DNA from: Cerasicoccus frondis | GTDB lineage: Bacteria; Verrucomicrobiota; Verrucomicrobiia; Opitutales; Cerasicoccaceae | Length of the DNA: 50,494 bases | Direction: 5' to 3' | Assembly: GCA_031296915.1 (NCBI GenBank) | Contig: JAVDPC010000037.1 | Span: 1-50,494 of the forward strand | Shown: piece after piece, positions 29,742-37,392 of the stretch | Layout: each line of letters opens with the position of its first letter | Numbering within the stretch: position 1 is the first letter of the stretch | Made by a program: the position numbers and the translations under genes | The notes under the pieces: generated by a model | What the model was told of the DNA's origin: nothing | What the model saw: the letters and a program-made list of their open reading frames with translations, nothing else | Database searches by the model: none

Positions 29742-30043
29742 TTTAGCCGCAGGTGGACGCGGATTTGACGCGGATCTTAGGGGCAGGATGATAGACTCAC
29801 GCAAAGACGCAAAGGCGCAAAGGCCACTCCTCTGATCATTTAACCACGGAGGACACTGAGGAACGGAGGGTTTTTAAAGCTCCCAAACTCCGTGACCTTC
29901 GTGGTTCGCCAATTCAATTACCAAAGCTTCCCGCTCTTTCCGATCTTCCTGTTTAAAATCACGCCTCGCTGGCCTTTGCGTCTTTGCGTCTTTGCGTGAG
30001 TCTCAACTCGTCTCGCTGGCATCCGCGTCTATCTGCGGCTAAA
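29742..30043. repeat. ~300-bp nested inverted-repeat element, copy 2
   Basis: Related to 22208-22511. In this copy the symmetry is clearer: outer AGCCGCAGGTGGACGCGGAT faces ATCCGCGTCTATCTGCGGCT, and the inner CTCACGCAAAGACGCAAAGG faces CCTTTGCGTCTTTGCGTC...TGAGTCTC. It follows the thioesterase stop by 7 bases. From 30044 to 30310 I see no further feature. Confidence 0.9.
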
Positions 30044-30313
30044 AAATCGCCTTGCCCGGGAGCGCCTTGTGAATTGATTGCTTGATGGTCGGTTTTTGCT
30101 GTTTCGCGACTGTCAAAAACGGCGCCGAAACGTCTACTGTATTTCCCTGATTTTTAGGACTTTACAGACTCGACGGGTGGTAGAAATCGCGCTGTGAATA
30201 ACTTGGCGGTAACTAAAAATATCTCTTCCTTGTCGGAGAGGTCAATTTCGTGGCATTCTGGTGACGTTCACCCCTTTGCGTTGCCATGCGCCTGAATCGC
30301 TGTTTATCTGTTT

Positions 30314-30371
30314 TTGACCCGCATTCCTACATCTAGTGGTATTTTTGTAAAAATCACCCTAGATATAGTGG
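30314..30371 (+). promoter_or_regulatory. nrdB promoter with two NrdR boxes
   Basis: -35 TTGACC (30314-30319), 17-bp spacer, -10 TGGTAT (30337-30342). Two NrdR-box-like sites lie at 30324-30339 (10 of 16 to consensus ACACTATATATAGTGT) and 30356-30371 (13 of 16), 32 bp apart, the first covering the -10. The same layout precedes nrdA. Confidence 0.65.
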
Positions 30372-30495
30372 TAGTTGTTGACATGTTTTCAAAACTGACT
30401 CACCGTTCACTTCATCGTCGCTTTAGGGCCACTTGGCTGCGGCGAGCTGCTTTTTTCGCTAAATCTTCAACCTGAATAACTTCCGCATAACTGCC

Positions 30496-31596
30496 ATGCC
30501 GACCGCCGAGACCACGACCGTCACCATCGGAAACAAAACCTTCGTTTTAGACAAAGAAAAGGCCGAGCAGGCCTTCGCCGCCAAGAAAATTATCAATGGC
30601 CGCGACACGATGTTTTTCAACATCCTGCCCCTCAAATACCAGTGGGCTTACGACTTATATAAGACCATGAAGTCCAACCACTGGGAGCCGGAAGACGTTC
30701 CCATGCAGAAGGACGTGGAGCAGTGGCGCGACACTGGCGGCAGCATTTCCGACATCGACCGCTGGATCATCAAAATGGCCATTGGCTACTTTTCGGCCGC
30801 GGAAGGCATTGTCGGCGACAACATCCAGCACGTCACGCGCGACTTGGTTACCGCGCCCGAGCTGAAGCTCGTGCTGGGCCGCCATGCGCACGAGGAAAAC
30901 ATCCACGCCGACAGTCTCGTTTACATGATCTCTTCGCTGGGCATCAACCCGCACGATTGCGAGGCGATGTTCTCGGACATCCCCACGATTCAGAAGAAGA
31001 CGGACTTCGTGGTCAGCAACTCGCGCTCCTTGCGCCGCGACATCGACCTCACCAAGACCGAGAACAAGCAGGCGCTCGCGAAAAACTGTTTCCTCTTCGG
31101 TCAAGTCATGGAAGGCACGCAGTTCTATGGCCTCTTTGGCATGGTGCTGAGCCTGTATCGTCAGAACAAGTTCCCCGGCATCGGCCAGATGTTCCGCTAC
31201 ACGCTGCGCGACGAGTCGAACCACATTGAAGTGTTCCGCAACCTGCTGATGGACCTCGTCGACGAAAATCCCGACGTGTGGACGCCGGAGTTCAAGGCGG
31301 ACCTCGTAGAAACCATGAAGGAAGGCATCGCGCTGGAGAAGGAGTTTATCCGCGACTGCCTGCCCGTGAATTCTGTGGGTCTGTCGGCTGATGAGTTTGT
31401 GCAATACATTGACTACATTGCGGACCGCCGCCTCGAAAGCTGCGGGCTCAAGCCGCTCAATCCGGGCATCAGCAACCCGTTCCCCTGGCTGGCCGAAATG
31501 ATGGACATCCAGAAGGAGCAGAACTTCTTCGAAGGCCGCGTCACCGAATACCAAAAGGCCAGTTCGCTGGACGCAGTCGATGACGACGAACTTTAA
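30496..31596 (+). CDS. nrdB: Ribonucleotide reductase beta subunit, class Ic-like (NrdB)
   Basis: The radical-generating subunit of class I ribonucleotide reductase, 366 residues. Metal ligands by alignment to known R2 proteins: Glu103 (FSAAEGIVGDN), Glu134 and His137 (EENIH), Glu206 (VMEGTQF), Glu240 and His243 (RDESNH). The position of the radical tyrosine, four residues after His137, is Leu141 (HADSL). The first ligand is Glu rather than Asp. Both are marks of the Chlamydia-type class Ic group, which uses a Mn/Fe centre. The C-terminal half (DCLP..SVGL, YIADRRLESCGLKP, NPFPW, KEQNFFEGRVTEYQ) also reads like the chlamydial protein. NrdR boxes precede it and a terminator follows it. Confidence 0.93.
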   Translation: MPTAETTTVTIGNKTFVLDKEKAEQAFAAKKIINGRDTMFFNILPLKYQWAYDLYKTMKSNHWEPEDVPMQKDVEQWRDTGGSISDIDRWIIKMAIGYFSAAEGIVGDNIQHVTRDLVTAPELKLVLGRHAHEENIHADSLVYMISSLGINPHDCEAMFSDIPTIQKKTDFVVSNSRSLRRDIDLTKTENKQALAKNCFLFGQVMEGTQFYGLFGMVLSLYRQNKFPGIGQMFRYTLRDESNHIEVFRNLLMDLVDENPDVWTPEFKADLVETMKEGIALEKEFIRDCLPVNSVGLSADEFVQYIDYIADRRLESCGLKPLNPGISNPFPWLAEMMDIQKEQNFFEGRVTEYQKASSLDAVDDDEL

Positions 31597-31659
31597 ATCA
31601 ATTGCCTCGGGCGCCTTGGAAACGCCCATCAAAGTGGCATGGTGGTAAATGGAAAGGAT

Positions 31660-31690
31660 GGGGCCGCGGTTGCGAAACCGCGGCCTTTTC
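31660..31690 (+). terminator. Terminator after nrdB
   Basis: Perfect 10-bp stem GGCCGCGGTT/AACCGCGGCC (31662-31671 with 31676-31685), loop GCGA, then TTTT. About 65 bases after the nrdB stop, so the methyltransferase and nrdA are transcribed separately. Confidence 0.9.
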
Positions 31691-31804
31691 CCCCCTCCAC
31701 TTCGTGGGGGAGTTCGGCGTTGCGAGTGGTGAGTTTCGAGTATTTGAAACGCCGCTTGCCGCCCTTTCTCTCTCCACGCTCCTAAGCTCACAACTCGCAA
31801 CTAC

Positions 31805-33118
31805 GTGAAACAACCACTGCTCAAACTCGACACCCAGTCTGCTCCTGACACCGCAGACGAGGCAACGCTGCATGCGGAACTGGCGGCGTTTGCGGAGTTT
31901 GGCGCGGAGACGCAAGTTGAGGGGTGGCATGGTGATGACGGCCTGGAGCTGCCGGTTTACATCAATGAATTTTGGACTGCCAAGCAGCGTCAGGCTAATC
32001 CGTTGCACGAGGTGTCTTACCGTGCGTGCTTCAAGCCGCAGTTGCCGCGCTTTTTTATTGAACGTCTGACGGCGCCGGGCGATGTGGTGTTCGATCCCTT
32101 CATGGGCCGTGGCACGACTTTGATCGAGGCGGCCTTGATGGGGCGCATCCCGTGGGGCAGTGATGTGAGTCCGCTGGCTGAGCGTTTGACCGCGCCGCGA
32201 CTGAACCCGCCTGCCGCCCGGGATGTCGAGCAACGGCTGTTGCTGATCAAGAAACTTTGCGATGCAAAGTCTGTTAGCGACGTTGCTGATGAAGACCTGC
32301 TGACGTTCTACCATCCGGAGACGTTGCACTGCCTGACGGTGCTGCGGGACTACTTGCAGAGTCGTGAAGAAGCCGGGGTGTCGGACAGCGTCGATGCGTG
32401 GATACGCCTGGTGGCGACGAATCGTTTGACCGGGCATTCCAGTGGTTTCTTTTCCGTGTATACGTTGCCGCCGAATCAGGCAGTGACCGCAGATCGTCAG
32501 CGTCTGATTAATCAGAAACGCGAGCAAACGCCGCCGTTCCGCGACATCTTCTATATTATACAGAAGAAGAGCAAGCAACTGACCAAGGCCTTGACCGAAG
32601 TTGACATGGCGATGCTGGACTCTGTGCAAGAGCAGGCGCAAATCGTCAGCGCTTCGGCGGATGCGATTGTGGATTGCTTTTCGGCGGAATCCGTTTCGCT
32701 GGTGGTCACGTCGCCGCCGTTTCTGGATGTTGTCCAATACGCGACGGATAATTGGCTGCGTTGCTGGTTCAACGGCATCGATGCCGACTCAGTGCCGATC
32801 TGGCAATGCCGTCAGGTTGATCAGTGGACCGAATGCATGACCGCCAGCTTGTCCGCAGTGGGGCGCTTGCTCAAGCCGGGCGGGTGGGTCGCGTTTGAGG
32901 TCGGTGAAGTGCGCGGCGGAAAGATAAAATTGGAAAACTTTGCGGTGCGCGCGGGCATCGCCGCCGGGCTCGAACCAGTCCTGATTTTGATCAACGAGCA
33001 GGACTTTACGAAGACCGCAAACTGCTGGGGCGTGTCCAATAATACCCGCGGCACCAACACCAATCGAATAGTACTTTTCCGTAAATCGGCCAGTAACAGG
33101 CAGTTAACGGGAGAGTAA
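31805..33118 (+). CDS. DNA methyltransferase-like protein (N4/N6 amino-methylase fold)
   Basis: A 437-residue SAM-dependent methylase. Motif I is FDPFMGRGTTLIEAALMG (about residues 95-112) and the catalytic motif IV is SPPF (302-305, VTSPPFLDVVQYATDNW); a late VAFEVGEVRGG strand follows. The order, SAM motif first and SPP later, suits the N4-cytosine/N6-adenine amino-methylase group, although an SPPF tetrapeptide also occurs in some RNA methylases. No restriction gene adjoins, so it would be an orphan. It starts with GTG at 31805 and sits between nrdB and nrdA as its own unit. It contains a perfect copy of the 17-bp palindrome. Confidence 0.75.
   Translation: MKQPLLKLDTQSAPDTADEATLHAELAAFAEFGAETQVEGWHGDDGLELPVYINEFWTAKQRQANPLHEVSYRACFKPQLPRFFIERLTAPGDVVFDPFMGRGTTLIEAALMGRIPWGSDVSPLAERLTAPRLNPPAARDVEQRLLLIKKLCDAKSVSDVADEDLLTFYHPETLHCLTVLRDYLQSREEAGVSDSVDAWIRLVATNRLTGHSSGFFSVYTLPPNQAVTADRQRLINQKREQTPPFRDIFYIIQKKSKQLTKALTEVDMAMLDSVQEQAQIVSASADAIVDCFSAESVSLVVTSPPFLDVVQYATDNWLRCWFNGIDADSVPIWQCRQVDQWTECMTASLSAVGRLLKPGGWVAFEVGEVRGGKIKLENFAVRAGIAAGLEPVLILINEQDFTKTANCWGVSNNTRGTNTNRIVLFRKSASNRQLTGE
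32254..32270. repeat. 17-bp palindrome, perfect copy inside methyltransferase gene
   Basis: ACTTTGCGATGCAAAGT, identical to the copy at 8865. In frame it encodes LCDAK. Confidence 0.85.
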
Positions 33119-33179
33119 CGGTTGGGCGCCGAAACGCTGCGAAAAAACGCCGTGGACAACATTTTTCACAATAAAGCTT

Positions 33180-33239
33180 TTGACAAACCCAACTACTACA
33201 TCTTGTATGGTTTGCGCCACACACCGCTACATCTAGTGC
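33180..33239 (+). promoter_or_regulatory. nrdA promoter with two NrdR boxes
   Basis: -35 TTGACA (33180-33185), 17-bp spacer, -10 TTGTAT (33203-33208). NrdR-like boxes at 33193-33208 (10 of 16) and 33224-33239 (11 of 16), 31 bp apart. CTACATCT recurs in both. A leader of about 200 bases (33240-33448) follows, in which I see no known riboswitch. Confidence 0.65.
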
Positions 33240-33448
33240 AACGAGAAGAAGAAGTCGACATGCGCATAAGTTCCAACAACTTCTGTTTGAGCTGTCCCAT
33301 TCGGAGTGCTGTCCTCTTCGATCATTCGTTCACTGCGCCACTCTAGCGCCACATCTCTCTTTCGCCGCAGAGCTTTGCTGTCTACTGCTGCTTTAAATAC
33401 ATTTAGCTTATCTAACCTAGTTTTAATTGCAAACTGTCCGTCTGTCTT

Positions 33449-36400
33449 ATGATCACCAATTACTCTTTCGATGAAGATATCGCCCTGAAGCGCATTGTCG
33501 CGATGCCCGTTGACCAAAAGCAGCGCTTCAATTGGCGCGAGGTCGTTCTCGAAGACATCAAGAACCCTGATGTCAAGGTGGAGCTCGCTGGCGAAGAACG
33601 CGAATTCGAGCTCGCCGAAGTTGCCGAAATCATTGGCAACGCCCTGACCGACCTCATGCTTTCGCGCGAGGAAAACGAAATTTTCACCGACCAGAACCAA
33701 GCCTTCGTTGCGCAGATCGCCAAGGAGGTCAGCGAAAACATTGCCCGTCAAATCCAAGGCAAGGGTGAGATCACCCTGACGGATCTCGACATCAACCTCA
33801 TCATTGAAAAGGCGCTGATTGAGCACGATGCGCATGACGTGGCGCGCAGCCTCGTCGCCCAGCGTCGCAATGGCGGCCTTTTCGGCGGCGAAGAGCCAGA
33901 GCCTATCAACGTGCGCTTGATCCGCCGCAACCGTCAGGTGGTGCCGTGGGATGCGAACAAGGTTGAAGTCGCCGTGCGCAAGTCTTTCCTGTCGCAGCAG
34001 CTTGATTCCGCGCCAGCGGTCTCCGTGTCGCGTGGCGTCACCGAGCGCGTGCGTAATCTGGGCGAGTCCTTCATTCACATCGAGCAGGTGCAAGACATCG
34101 TGCAGGAGGAGCTCATGCGCCAAAACCACTTCAAGGTGGCGGAGGCCTACATCCTTTACCGTGCGCATCGTCGCCGCCTGCGTGATCAGCACGCGGAAGA
34201 AACGGCGGACGACTCGCGCCAGGATTCCATGATCATGCTCACTGCCAAGGATGGCAGCACTGAGTTCTGGGATCCGGCCGAGCTTCGCAAGCGCATCGAC
34301 TTTGCGTCCATCGGCCTCGACCTGTGCCTGACCAAGGAGCACATCGAGTCCGAGCTGCGCCGTTCGCTCTATGCGGAAATGACCCGCGAAGACCTGAAGA
34401 GCACGATCATCCTCAACGCCAAGAGCCTCATCGAAAAGGACGCCGACTTCTCGAAGTTTGCCGGCCGTATCCTGATCAGCTATATCTATGAAGAAGTGCT
34501 TGGCTGGGACATCGTTCGCGATGGCATCGAAGGCCTGAAGGGCGCGCATCGTTTGTATTTCAAGACCTGCCTGAAGCGCGGCGTCGAACTGGAGCGTTTG
34601 GATAAGCGCCTGCTTGGTTACGACTTGGACCGCTTGGCGGATGCGCTTGACCCATCGGCAGACCTCGACTTCGACTACCTGGGCATTTCCACGATGTATG
34701 ACCGTTACCTCATCGTGGACAAGTCCCGCAAGGAGCCGCGCCGCCTTGAGACGCCTCAGCTGTTCTGGATGCGCGTGTCGATGGGCCTCTTCCTCGACGA
34801 AAAGGAAGACCGCGAAGGCTGGGTCATGCGCCTTTACAATCTATATAAGAGCCGTCGTTTCTGCTCCTCCACGCCGACGCTGTTCAATGCCGGCACCACG
34901 CACAGCCAGCTTTCGTCCTGCTACCTTTACAAGGTCGACGACTCGATCGAGTCCATCATGCACCGTGGCATCGCCGAAAACGCCTTCCTCTCCAAGTGGG
35001 CGGGCGGCCTTGGCGGTTCGTGGACTGCGGTTCGCGGCACGGGCTCTTACATCAAGGGCACCAACGGCGAAAGCCAGGGCGTCATCCCGTTCCTCAAGTT
35101 GCACAACGACCAGCTCGTGGCGGTGAACCAGGGCGGCAAACGTCGCGGCTCCGGTTGTGCCTACTTGGAAACGTGGCACAACGACATCCTCGACTTCCTT
35201 GAGCTGCGTCGCAACACCGGTGACGACCGCCGCCGCACGCACGACATGAACACCGCGAACTGGATTCCGGACTTGTTCATGAAGCGCATGGAGCAGCGTG
35301 GCGATTGGACGCTTTTCCGTTCCAACGAAGCCAAGGAATTGCACGACCTTTACGGCAAGGCCTTCGAAGAAAAGTATCTCGAATGCGAAGCCAAGGTCGA
35401 AGCTGGCGAGATGTGGGGCCACACCCTGAAGGCGATTGACCTGTGGAAGTCCATGCTCCGCATGCTCTTTGAAACCGGTCACCCGTGGATCACCTTTAAG
35501 GACCCGTGCAATGTGCGTTCGCCGCAGGATCATGTGGGCGTCATCCACAGCTCGAACCTGTGCACCGAGATCACGCTCAATACTTCCGAAGACGAAACCG
35601 CCGTTTGCAACCTGGGATCCGTGGTCCTCGACAGCCACCTCGACGCCGAAGGCAACCTCGACCTCGAAAAGCTGCGCGACACGATTCAGGTCGCAGTTCG
35701 CGCCTTGGACAACGTCATTGACATCAACTTCTACCCAACGCAGGCGGCTCAGACTTCCAACAGCCGTCACCGCCCGATCGGCCTTGGCGTCATGGGCGTC
35801 CAGAATGCGCTTTACCTGAAGGACATTCCGTTCACCTCGGAAGAAGCCGTCGAGTTCAACGACGAGTTCATGGAAGCAATCGCCTACTACGCCTACGAGG
35901 CATCGAGCGACCTCGCCGCCGAGCGTGGTAGCTACTCGACCTTCCAGGGCTCCAAGTGGGATCGCGGCCTCATGCCGGCGGACACGCTGGACATGCTGGA
36001 GGAGGCGCGCGGCATCGAGATCGATGTTCCCCGTGGCGGCAAGCTCGACTGGGATTCGCTTCGCACGAAGATCAAGGCGCAAGGCATGCGCAACTCCAAC
36101 GTGCTGGCGATTGCGCCGACGGCGACGATTTCCAATATCATGGGCACCAGCCCCTGCATCGAGCCTTACTACAAGAACTTCTATGTGAAGAGCAACTTGG
36201 GCGGCGACTTCGTGGTGCTGAATCACCACCTCGTTCGCGACCTCAAGAAGCGTGGCTTGTGGACCTCGGAAGTGCTCGACCAGCTCAAGTATTTCGACGG
36301 CGAACTCGAAAACATCGATGGCATTCCGCAGGAGCTTAAGGACAAATATACGACCGCCTTTGGCATCGACTTCAACTGGTTCATCGACGCAGCGGCCCGC

Positions 36401-36709
36401 CGCCAGAAGTGGATCGACCAGTCGCAGAGCGTGAACCTCTTCCTGGCCAAGCCGGACCTGAAAGCGCTCTCGCACATGTATCGCGCCGCTTGGCGCAAGG
36501 GCCTCAAGACCACTTACTACCTGCGCACCCTCGGCGCCTCGAATATCGAGAAGGCCACCGTCAGCGTGAAGAAGGAAGTGCGCGGCGTCGCTGGCAAGAG
36601 CGATGAGGCTGACGCCGAAGCGCCGAAGAAGACTTACACTGAAGAGGAAGTAAAGGCCTGCAGCCTCGATGCCCTCATGAACGGCGGTGAGTGTGAAGCC
36701 TGCCAATAA
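33449..36709 (+). CDS. nrdA: Ribonucleotide reductase alpha subunit with three ATP-cone-type domains (NrdA)
   Basis: The catalytic subunit that reduces ribonucleoside diphosphates, 1,086 residues, far longer than E. coli NrdA (761) and close to chlamydial NrdA. The N-terminal third holds three ATP-cone-like units: a degenerate one (about 20-135), a canonical one (about 155-247, VRLIRRNRQVVPWDANKVEVAV) and a third (about 260-355, STEFWDPAELRKRIDFASIGLD). Catalytic residues: Cys491 (SSCYLYK), Cys705 (SSNLCTEI), Cys720 (AVCNLGS), APTATISNIMGTSPCIEPYY, the radical-path tyrosines in TTYYLRT, and the C-terminal shuttle CEACQ. It pairs with the class Ic-like NrdB in this window. A terminator follows. 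Confidence 0.95.
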   Translation: MITNYSFDEDIALKRIVAMPVDQKQRFNWREVVLEDIKNPDVKVELAGEEREFELAEVAEIIGNALTDLMLSREENEIFTDQNQAFVAQIAKEVSENIARQIQGKGEITLTDLDINLIIEKALIEHDAHDVARSLVAQRRNGGLFGGEEPEPINVRLIRRNRQVVPWDANKVEVAVRKSFLSQQLDSAPAVSVSRGVTERVRNLGESFIHIEQVQDIVQEELMRQNHFKVAEAYILYRAHRRRLRDQHAEETADDSRQDSMIMLTAKDGSTEFWDPAELRKRIDFASIGLDLCLTKEHIESELRRSLYAEMTREDLKSTIILNAKSLIEKDADFSKFAGRILISYIYEEVLGWDIVRDGIEGLKGAHRLYFKTCLKRGVELERLDKRLLGYDLDRLADALDPSADLDFDYLGISTMYDRYLIVDKSRKEPRRLETPQLFWMRVSMGLFLDEKEDREGWVMRLYNLYKSRRFCSSTPTLFNAGTTHSQLSSCYLYKVDDSIESIMHRGIAENAFLSKWAGGLGGSWTAVRGTGSYIKGTNGESQGVIPFLKLHNDQLVAVNQGGKRRGSGCAYLETWHNDILDFLELRRNTGDDRRRTHDMNTANWIPDLFMKRMEQRGDWTLFRSNEAKELHDLYGKAFEEKYLECEAKVEAGEMWGHTLKAIDLWKSMLRMLFETGHPWITFKDPCNVRSPQDHVGVIHSSNLCTEITLNTSEDETAVCNLGSVVLDSHLDAEGNLDLEKLRDTIQVAVRALDNVIDINFYPTQAAQTSNSRHRPIGLGVMGVQNALYLKDIPFTSEEAVEFNDEFMEAIAYYAYEASSDLAAERGSYSTFQGSKWDRGLMPADTLDMLEEARGIEIDVPRGGKLDWDSLRTKIKAQGMRNSNVLAIAPTATISNIMGTSPCIEPYYKNFYVKSNLGGDFVVLNHHLVRDLKKRGLWTSEVLDQLKYFDGELENIDGIPQELKDKYTTAFGIDFNWFIDAAARRQKWIDQSQSVNLFLAKPDLKALSHMYRAAWRKGLKTTYYLRTLGASNIEKATVSVKKEVRGVAGKSDEADAEAPKKTYTEEEVKACSLDALMNGGECEACQ

Positions 36710-36771
36710 GAATTCTCAGCTGGAAAGAAAAACAGACTGACGCAAGACAAGACTGACAAGACTGGTAAAGG

Positions 36772-36803
36772 GCGGCTCCGGGAAACCGGAGCCGTTTCCT
36801 TTT
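36772..36803 (+). terminator. Terminator after nrdA
   Basis: Perfect 9-bp stem CGGCTCCGG/CCGGAGCCG (36773-36781 with 36786-36794) closed by GAAA, followed by TTTCCTTTT. Confidence 0.92.
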
Positions 36804-36820
36804 CTCTGGAACAAAGATAA

Positions 36821-36855
36821 GCTTTGCGTTACAAAGTAACTTTGTAATGCAAAGT
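36821..36855. repeat. Two head-to-head 17-bp palindromes forming one large palindrome
   Basis: GCTTTGCGTTACAAAGT (36821-36837) and ACTTTGTAATGCAAAGT (36839-36855) are separated by one base. Together they form a 33-bp palindrome with a single mismatch, able to fold as one long hairpin. Confidence 0.85.
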
Positions 36856-37203
36856 ATGGCCTTAAGTCGAGAGCTGCCTACGCCCACTGGTTGCTTGGCA
36901 TCGTTCAAAGTGCCGGGGGCGACGTCGGTGCTTTGGGGCATCCAGCGTCTGCCTGCGCACAACTATAGCGCCTGGGCGCAGGGCTTTCCTTACTTTGGAG
37001 ACGCGGCGGAATTGCTGGATCAGTGGGGGCTCTATTCTCGCTCTATAGTTCTGCGGAAGCTCAGTGTTCATGCTGGTTTGCGGCTGGGGGACCGGTTGTT
37101 TCATCGTGCTGTTCGGGAGAGCGGCGAGCCGTGTGTTATGCTGGCTGATGTTAGTTTGAATCTCCTGCATACATTATCGAAAGGTGGCGTTAATGTTCGT
37201 TAA
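36856..37203 (+). CDS. Doubtful 115-residue hypothetical protein
   Basis: An open frame starting just after the double palindrome (MALSRELPTPTGCLASFK...), without signal peptide, domain or recognised motif. It fills part of an otherwise empty 680-bp gap between nrdA and the DUF1800 gene. A minus-strand frame covers nearly the same span and is no better. It may not be a gene. The stretch 37204-37392 shows only presumed promoter sequence. Confidence 0.25.
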   Translation: MALSRELPTPTGCLASFKVPGATSVLWGIQRLPAHNYSAWAQGFPYFGDAAELLDQWGLYSRSIVLRKLSVHAGLRLGDRLFHRAVRESGEPCVMLADVSLNLLHTLSKGGVNVR

Positions 37204-37392
37204 AAAAATATGCTGAAAAGCGGCCAAAGACGTCGTTTTACCCCCAGTATTCGCTAATTTCTGGTCAAACACCGCGTCGGTTGGCTAGCGAAAATGATCT
37301 GAGGTTGTGGGCTTAGTTCGTCTGAGGCACAATAGTTAAATAATTTAGGGACTTATCGATAATTCGAATCACCCCGGATCGTTTACTTCATC

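Noticed and set aside
30044..30495. Cobalamin or other riboswitch before nrdB
   Set aside because: I found no B12-box-like or other known aptamer sequence; the NrdR boxes explain regulation and class Ic enzymes do not use B12.
33233..34549. Minus-strand frame of 438 residues opposite nrdA and its leader
   Set aside because: Antisense to conserved ATP-cone sequence; no domain and no plausible start signal.
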